Origin: Christensenellaceae bacterium
GTDB lineage: Bacteria; Bacillota; Clostridia; Christensenellales; Borkfalkiaceae
Length of the DNA stretch: 17,951 bases
Assembly (NCBI GenBank): GCA_016295005.1
Contig: JAEDMA010000017.1
Span: forward strand, 1 to 17,951
Direction of reading: 5' to 3'
Part shown: one piece after another, positions 13,796 through 17,951 of the stretch
Position numbering within the stretch: the first letter of the stretch is position 1
Layout of the letters: each line of letters starts with the position of its first letter
Notes under the pieces: model-generated
The model's input: only the letters and a program-made list of their open reading frames with translations
Told to the model about the DNA's origin: nothing
Databases searched by the model: none
Position numbers and translations under genes: made by a program

Positions 13796-15484
13796 TTACT
13801 TCACTTCGAAGTCGAAAACTCTCATACTTTCCGCGCCGAAAGTGGCAAGCGGCGTAAGTCTTATTTTTTTGACTTTCCATTCGACTTTATGTCTTACAAA
13901 CCTTAAATAGTTATCTTTTACTTCTAATTTCACCTTTTCGCCGTTTTCTTTTTCGCCTTCTATAACGTAGTCTTTTACGAGCGTTTCGGGTAAATGGAAT
14001 TTGGTTTCTTTTAAGGGATAATAACAGGGCATATTGTCGTAATCTCTGTTCATATCGCTATCGAACACAAGGCGGATTTCTTTTATTTTCTCTTCCGTAT
14101 CCCACTCGTATTCTATATAATCGCCCTTTTTGCCTATCCAGAGATTTTCTTCCTTTCTCTCTTCGCCGTTTCTGACGATTTCGGCGTTACATACCGCTTT
14201 TTTCGTAAGCGCAGGCACTTCTCTTTTTACGTAAGGAATATAACAATCGTCTTCGAGCAAAGCGTTTTGCAATTCTTTAACGCTTATTTTATCCAGCGGC
14301 GTATCGTTTTTAACGGCGATTGATACCGCCGTTCCCAAAGCCTGACCTAATACGGCGCAGGTAGCCATTACTCTCGACGAACTTAACGCCGCGTGCGTTA
14401 CGCTTATGTTTCTGCCCGCAAACCCTAAATTTTTTACGTTATCCGATATTATAGCTCTATACGGTATACCCCACGGGCTAGGCGCTTTATGATATATTGA
14501 CGGATGCCCCGCGGTATAGTAAAACCCTTGCGGAAAATGGTCGTCCATAGTCCAGCCGGCGTAGGCTATTACGTCTTCGAATCTGCCGCCCGCCTCCACG
14601 TCGTTTTGCGTAACGACGTATTTGCCTTTATATCTGCGGCTTTCTCTTTTTCCCGGCAGGAATCCTATCCATTCCATTTCCCAGTTATCCGCTTTGTGGT
14701 CGCCGCGGTTTTTCATATGATCCCACACGCCGTAGCAAATTTTAAGACATTCTTCTCTGCAACGATCGGTATCGTGTATGCAGTCCCATTCGCCGCCGAC
14801 TTCTATCCACCAGAAATTACTGCCTATATAATGGTCCTTAAAAGGAAGGTCTGCGTCCGTTTCGTATCTATACGCGAAAGGCGGCGCGATAAAGGGAACT
14901 TTTTCTTCACGCTCTCTTATCTGAAAAATGCAACTCATTCCCATAGTCTTTTTATCGGCGACGTCGGGCGGTATGGTTTCGTTATAATCTTTTTTGGCTT
15001 CCCTGCCGTAAAAATAGTTCGCGCCCGTAAGCGTCGACAGCACGGAATCGCCCGAACAATCGGCAAAATACTTCGCGTTTACGATATGGTACGTTTCCGC
15101 GTTGGACTGCCACGCTTTGACGCTTTTTATCTCGCCGTTCTCCGCTTTCGCGTCAAGGCACGACGAATTGAGAAGCATGGTGAGATTTTCTTCTGCCATC
15201 GCTTTACCGTACAAAACGCCGCTCCAAAGCGGATATTTTAAGTTTTTGTTATAATAGAAGTTCTCTAAAAATATCTCTTCTATAATTCCCGTTTCGCGGT
15301 TATCGTTGCCGTGCGCTCCGCATATCCACATACGGATTTCTTCCGACGCGTTGCCGCCGAACACCGCTCTGTCCTGTATTATGACCGTTTTTACGCCCCG
15401 TCTTGCCGCCGCTATAGCGCAGCACAGCCCCGCCATGCCGCCGCCTATTACGCACAATTCGGTATCATACGTTTTAGTTTTCAC
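13796..15484 (-). CDS. FAD-dependent oxidoreductase with C-terminal discoidin-like domain
   Basis: 562 residues; GTG start at 15484 with a strong AAGGAG 6 nt upstream. The N-terminal Rossmann fold has GGGMAG at 14-19 (ELCVIGGGMAGLCCAIAAA) and the family-typical FGGNASEEIRMWICGAHG. FADCSGDSVLSTLTGANY near 150 and LGFAGRNISVTHAA further on complete the FAD-binding landmarks of the FAD_oxidored (PF12831) group. Residues about 445-562 form a beta-rich domain (DYIEYEWDTEEKIKEIRLVFD, VKKIRLTPLATFG) resembling F5/8-type discoidin modules, seen in some members of this group. There is no signal peptide, so it acts in the cytosol. Relatives are common in polysaccharide loci, but their substrates are mostly undetermined. 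A redox step on an imported sugar or sugar acid is an inference from its neighbours. Confidence 0.85.
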   Translation of the reverse strand: MKTKTYDTELCVIGGGMAGLCCAIAAARRGVKTVIIQDRAVFGGNASEEIRMWICGAHGNDNRETGIIEEIFLENFYYNKNLKYPLWSGVLYGKAMAEENLTMLLNSSCLDAKAENGEIKSVKAWQSNAETYHIVNAKYFADCSGDSVLSTLTGANYFYGREAKKDYNETIPPDVADKKTMGMSCIFQIREREEKVPFIAPPFAYRYETDADLPFKDHYIGSNFWWIEVGGEWDCIHDTDRCREECLKICYGVWDHMKNRGDHKADNWEMEWIGFLPGKRESRRYKGKYVVTQNDVEAGGRFEDVIAYAGWTMDDHFPQGFYYTAGHPSIYHKAPSPWGIPYRAIISDNVKNLGFAGRNISVTHAALSSSRVMATCAVLGQALGTAVSIAVKNDTPLDKISVKELQNALLEDDCYIPYVKREVPALTKKAVCNAEIVRNGEERKEENLWIGKKGDYIEYEWDTEEKIKEIRLVFDSDMNRDYDNMPCYYPLKETKFHLPETLVKDYVIEGEKENGEKVKLEVKDNYLRFVRHKVEWKVKKIRLTPLATFGAESMRVFDFEVK

Positions 15485-15491
15485 GTTATTC

Positions 15492-15531
15492 TCCTTTTTA
15501 CCTATTTTAAAGAAGAAAATTCCTTTTTACC
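15492..15531 (-). repeat. Pair of 11-bp direct repeats (GGTAAAAAGGA) upstream of the FAD oxidoreductase
   Basis: GGTAAAAAGGA occurs at 15492-15502 and 15521-15531 on the minus strand, with repeat units 29 bp apart start to start. The copy nearer the gene contains its Shine-Dalgarno site. TTTAAAAT between them is a possible but weak -10 box. This may be a decoy ribosome site or chance in purine-rich sequence. Confidence 0.4.
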
Positions 15532-15533
15532 TT

Positions 15534-15566
15534 AAAAATCTTGCAATCACCGATTGCAAGATTTTT
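15534..15566. terminator. Perfect bidirectional intrinsic terminator after the sugar kinase gene
   Basis: AAAAATCTTGCAATC and GATTGCAAGATTTTT form a perfect 15-bp stem around a 3-nt loop, with T runs on both strands. It ends the isomerase-aldolase-kinase transcript about 31 nt after the kinase stop at 15598. With all genes on the minus strand, only that orientation appears to be used here. Confidence 0.9.
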
Positions 15567-15597
15567 ATGTTTTTACTTATTTTTTTATCTTTTTTGG

Positions 15598-16476
15598 CTA
15601 TTTTAAGGAAAATTGTTTAAAATCTATTTCTCTTAGTCCTTTTTTGCCGCATTTATACGCGGCAACTTTTTTTGCGAAGTCGCATGCATCTTCTATATTT
15701 TTTCCGCTTAAATAAGCCGCTAAAAACGCCCCGTGGAAAGTATCGCCCGCGCCGTTGGTATCTATCGCTTCGACCTTTACGCTTTCGTATTTACGAAGGT
15801 CGCCGTTTTCGGTAAAATAGTATCCGCCGCGGCTTCCGTCGGTTACGACGAAAACTTCCGGCTTATATTTTTCGTACGTCTTTTTCGCCGCCGTTACAAG
15901 GTCCTTTTCGCCGGTAAGCCCCGTAACGAATTCCGCCGACGGGATAAGCATATCCGCGTAAGGCAATAATCTTTCTATGCCGTCGTATAACCCCCCTGCG
16001 TCAAGGCTTACTTTTACCCCATTCTCTTTGGCGATTTTTGCCGCCTTTATGGCGCAGTTTAAGTAATTTCCGTCTAAATGCAGCGCGTCCGACCCCGCGA
16101 TTTTATCCGTTTTAAGTAAACTCGGGTCGTCGGGTACGCTTCCGCGGTCGAAAAGTATGGTTCTTGTTTTATCTTTTTCCGATAAAATTATATACGAAGT
16201 AAACGATTTTGCGTTTTTTATTTTTACCGCGTCTTTTATGTTTACGCCGTATTTAGCGAAGTCGCTTAGAAGATAAGAAGCTGCGGCATCGTCGCCGAAT
16301 AGACCGACGACGGAACAATCCGCCCCTACTTTTTCGGCTATTACGAGCGCGTTGCCTACCGGTCCGCCGCCCGAAAAAAACACTTCTTTCGCTTTTCTTT
16401 TAGTGTCTTCGACGGGATAACTTTCGCTTATTATAAGCGTATCGAAAACGCACGCGCCGAGTCCCGTTATTTTCAT
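15598..16476 (-). CDS. PfkB-family (ribokinase-like) sugar kinase
   Basis: 292 residues, ATG at 16476, overlapping the aldolase stop by 4 bp (ATGA), so the pair is translationally coupled. It has the N-terminal glycine-rich substrate region (SGGGPVGNAL at about 35-44) and the PfkB signature 2, DTNGAGDTFHGAF, with catalytic base Asp245. Length is normal for the family. It phosphorylates a sugar using ATP in the cytosol. With an isomerase-like protein and a class II aldolase in the same unit, the likely role is to make a ketose phosphate for aldol cleavage. PfkB sequence alone does not fix the sugar: fructokinase, tagatose-6-phosphate kinase or a deoxy-ketose kinase would all fit. Confidence 0.93.
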   Translation of the reverse strand: MKITGLGACVFDTLIISESYPVEDTKRKAKEVFFSGGGPVGNALVIAEKVGADCSVVGLFGDDAAASYLLSDFAKYGVNIKDAVKIKNAKSFTSYIILSEKDKTRTILFDRGSVPDDPSLLKTDKIAGSDALHLDGNYLNCAIKAAKIAKENGVKVSLDAGGLYDGIERLLPYADMLIPSAEFVTGLTGEKDLVTAAKKTYEKYKPEVFVVTDGSRGGYYFTENGDLRKYESVKVEAIDTNGAGDTFHGAFLAAYLSGKNIEDACDFAKKVAAYKCGKKGLREIDFKQFSLK

Positions 16477-17300
16477 ATTCCGTTTTCCGCCCCTAAAAGT
16501 TCTATTTTGCTTTCGGCAAACTTTTTAACGGCTTCTATAGGTCCTGCCATAAAAAGGTCTACCGCCACTTTGCTTCTGTCGGTATTAAATATTTCGTCTA
16601 AATAAGAGTAGCACAAATCCGTTCCGAAGTTGACCTTTCTTATTCCCGCTTTTATAGCCGCCCTTACCTGCTCGTCGGGCACTCCGCTTCCGCCGTGCAG
16701 AACAAGATATGCGTTAGTCTTGTCCTTTATCTCTTTTATTCTTTCAATTGCAAGAACGGGCGCTTTTTTATATCTGCCGTGCGCCGTGCCTACCGCTATC
16801 GCAAGCGCGGTTACCCCCGTTTCTTTTACGTACTTTGCGGCGTCCAACGGGTCTGTGTAGTCTTCGGGTACGCCGTCGGCGGCTTTACCTATCGCGCCGA
16901 GTTCCCCTTCCACGCCGATTTTAAGAGCGGAACATTCTTCTACCGCTTTACGGGTGTTTTTTACGTTTTCTTCGAAACTTAATCTCGAAAAATCCACCAT
17001 TATGCCCGTCGCGCCGTTTTTAAGCGAGTTTTCCATTGCGGCAAACCCCGAACCGTGATCTAAGTGCATACATACGGGAACGAAAGATTTTTCCGCCGCC
17101 GCTTTTATTATCGGCGCGAGATAATCGGCTATGCCCGTTTCAGCAAGTCTTGAATAAAACTGCATTATCACGGGGGATTTCTTCTCTTCCGCCGCCTTTA
17201 TTACCCCCATCACCGTTTCCATATCGTAAACGTTAAACGCGGGGACTGCAAACCCTTTCTTTTCGCCTATACTTAATATTTCCTGTAACGTTACCAGCAT
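16473..17300 (-). CDS. Class II fructose-bisphosphate/tagatose-bisphosphate-type aldolase
   Basis: 275 residues from ATG 17300 (MLVTLQEILSIGEKKGFAVPAFN). A TTG seven codons upstream is in frame but would overlap the preceding gene and lacks the good ribosome site. Family landmarks are present: HLDHGSG with catalytic Asp81 and Zn ligand His82, GVEGELGAIG near 129, GTAHGRY with His174, and LHGGSG with His202, followed by NFGTDL for phosphate binding. It is a zinc-dependent aldolase that splits a ketose (bis)phosphate into dihydroxyacetone phosphate plus an aldehyde or aldose phosphate. FbaA, GatY/KbaY and related enzymes share these motifs, so substrate stereochemistry is open. Its position between an isomerase-like gene and a kinase supports a peripheral sugar pathway rather than central glycolysis. 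Confidence 0.92.
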   Translation of the reverse strand: MLVTLQEILSIGEKKGFAVPAFNVYDMETVMGVIKAAEEKKSPVIMQFYSRLAETGIADYLAPIIKAAAEKSFVPVCMHLDHGSGFAAMENSLKNGATGIMVDFSRLSFEENVKNTRKAVEECSALKIGVEGELGAIGKAADGVPEDYTDPLDAAKYVKETGVTALAIAVGTAHGRYKKAPVLAIERIKEIKDKTNAYLVLHGGSGVPDEQVRAAIKAGIRKVNFGTDLCYSYLDEIFNTDRSKVAVDLFMAGPIEAVKKFAESKIELLGAENGI

Positions 17301-17304
17301 TTTA

Positions 17305-17951
17305 TTATTCCGCCTTGTCAAATTCTATTTCGTCGTTATATTTACAGAACTCTTCGAGTTCTTCGACGTAATCGCCCGGGATTTCCGTCATATGATGTAT
17401 ATACGGTCCTTCTATTATCTTCCTTTCGAGTTTCGGCAAGTCCTTAAACTGCGCCCACATATATGTTCCGAAAGTTTTGGGCCCTTCGCACGTCGTGAAC
17501 TTTCCGCCTAAAAGGTAATACTTTCCCCTTTCGCACTGGAATCTCGCTATCGTGTATTCCCCGTCTTTTAACTTAAAACTCGGTTTGGTATTATATAAAT
17601 AAGGTTTTACCTTTTCGTCTTTATATTCGAGCGGGAACGGTCCGCAATGCCATAATAGTTCGGCGTTGTCGTTTTCGGGATGACGGCAGGTAAATTCACC
17701 TTGTATGGGTTTACACTTTCCGCGGCTTGCCGACATAAGCAGCACGTTAGTTATCGTCATGTGCATATCCCATTCGCACGTTACGAATATTCCTTTTTCG
17801 GCAAGCAGGCACATGGCAAGGCAAGGATTCGCTTCCCAACCTAAATTTATGCCCGTCCAGCATTCCGCCGATATTATATTACAATCGTTTTTAATTGCAA
17901 GATTTTCGTAATAATACACTATTGCGAGCATTTTTTTAAGATACTCGTCGG
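17305..17951 (-). CDS. L-fucose/L-arabinose isomerase-like protein, C-terminal part (5' end cut by window edge)
   Basis: The frame is open to the window edge; the first internal Met at 17931 is not a start, since codons for DEYLKK continue upstream. About 215 residues of the C-terminal region are visible. Landmarks of the fucose isomerase-like fold are ECWTGINLGWEANPC, the metal-site-like CEWDMHMTIT, and IHHMTEIPGDY near the C-terminus, which carries the usual late histidine. The family interconverts aldoses and ketoses using a divalent metal, in the cytosol. It precedes the aldolase by 4 nt in the same operon. The substrate-determining N-terminal half is missing, so fucose, arabinose or another sugar cannot be decided; related members of unknown function also exist. 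Confidence 0.65.
   Translation of the reverse strand, partial: DEYLKKMLAIVYYYENLAIKNDCNIISAECWTGINLGWEANPCLAMCLLAEKGIFVTCEWDMHMTITNVLLMSASRGKCKPIQGEFTCRHPENDNAELLWHCGPFPLEYKDEKVKPYLYNTKPSFKLKDGEYTIARFQCERGKYYLLGGKFTTCEGPKTFGTYMWAQFKDLPKLERKIIEGPYIHHMTEIPGDYVEELEEFCKYNDEIEFDKAE
17310..17316 (-). promoter_or_regulatory. Ribosome-binding site deciding the aldolase start
   Basis: AAGGCGG on the minus strand, 9 nt before the ATG at 17300. It overlaps the final codons of the isomerase-like gene, and the earlier TTG at 17321 lies upstream of it, which favours the ATG. Confidence 0.6.

Noticed and set aside
10078..15600. TAGCCAAAAAA at the minus-strand stop of the sugar kinase (15600) and, as TAGCCAAAAAA, just after the hydrolase stop (10080), resembling the AGCCACA element
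   Set aside because: Neither has a -10 box 19 bp downstream, the C after AGCCA is replaced by A, and both lie before terminators; treated as chance in AT-rich trailers.
17301..17321. TTG start seven codons upstream for the aldolase
   Set aside because: It overlaps the isomerase-like gene, and AAGGCGG lies downstream of it and correctly spaced for the ATG at 17300.
17881..17951. Start of the isomerase-like gene at the Met at 17931
   Set aside because: The frame continues open to the edge, and the family requires a large N-terminal region; this is an internal Met.

Overview
The window reads as one carbohydrate-utilisation locus from a low-to-mid GC Gram-positive anaerobe, most likely an uncultured gut clostridium (Bacillota, Clostridia). 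The basis is purine-rich Shine-Dalgarno sites (GGAGG, GGGGG), lipobox lipoproteins, a sugar ABC importer without its own ATPase, Ig-like surface modules and clostridial-type surface domains. Every gene I can support lies on the minus strand, so transcription runs from high to low coordinates. No stretch over 300 bp is free of genes. I see no tRNA, rRNA, CRISPR array or insertion sequence.

In transcription order there are three parts. (1) 17951-15598: an L-fucose-isomerase-like protein (5' end outside the window), a class II aldolase and a PfkB sugar kinase, tightly packed and closed by a perfect 15-bp stem terminator. This is an intracellular isomerase/kinase/aldolase route for an unidentified sugar. 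(2) 15484-13796: a cytosolic FAD-dependent oxidoreductase with a discoidin-like C-terminus. Its terminator overlaps the promoter of the next unit, which holds a previously uncalled 49-codon small gene (13685-13536) and a 1149-residue secreted multidomain glycoside hydrolase (13534-10085), ending at a strong terminator. (3) 9943-1: a seven-gene operon headed by an AraC-type regulator fused in frame to a nucleoside-hydrolase domain. It is followed by a solute-binding lipoprotein, two CUT1 permeases, a glycoside-hydrolase lipoprotein related to the large secreted enzyme, an Ig-like lipoprotein, and a large secreted Ig/Big_3 protein that runs off the window.

Inferred logic: surface proteins sharing a paralogous N-terminal module bind and cleave a glycan, the ABC importer takes up the products, and the oxidoreductase and sugar catabolic genes process them. 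The two main promoters, of the AraC-fusion operon and of the small-gene/hydrolase unit, share AGCCACA exactly 19 bp upstream of a TATA(A/G)T -10 box, which suggests common control, possibly by the fusion regulator itself. The substrate cannot be named from sequence alone.
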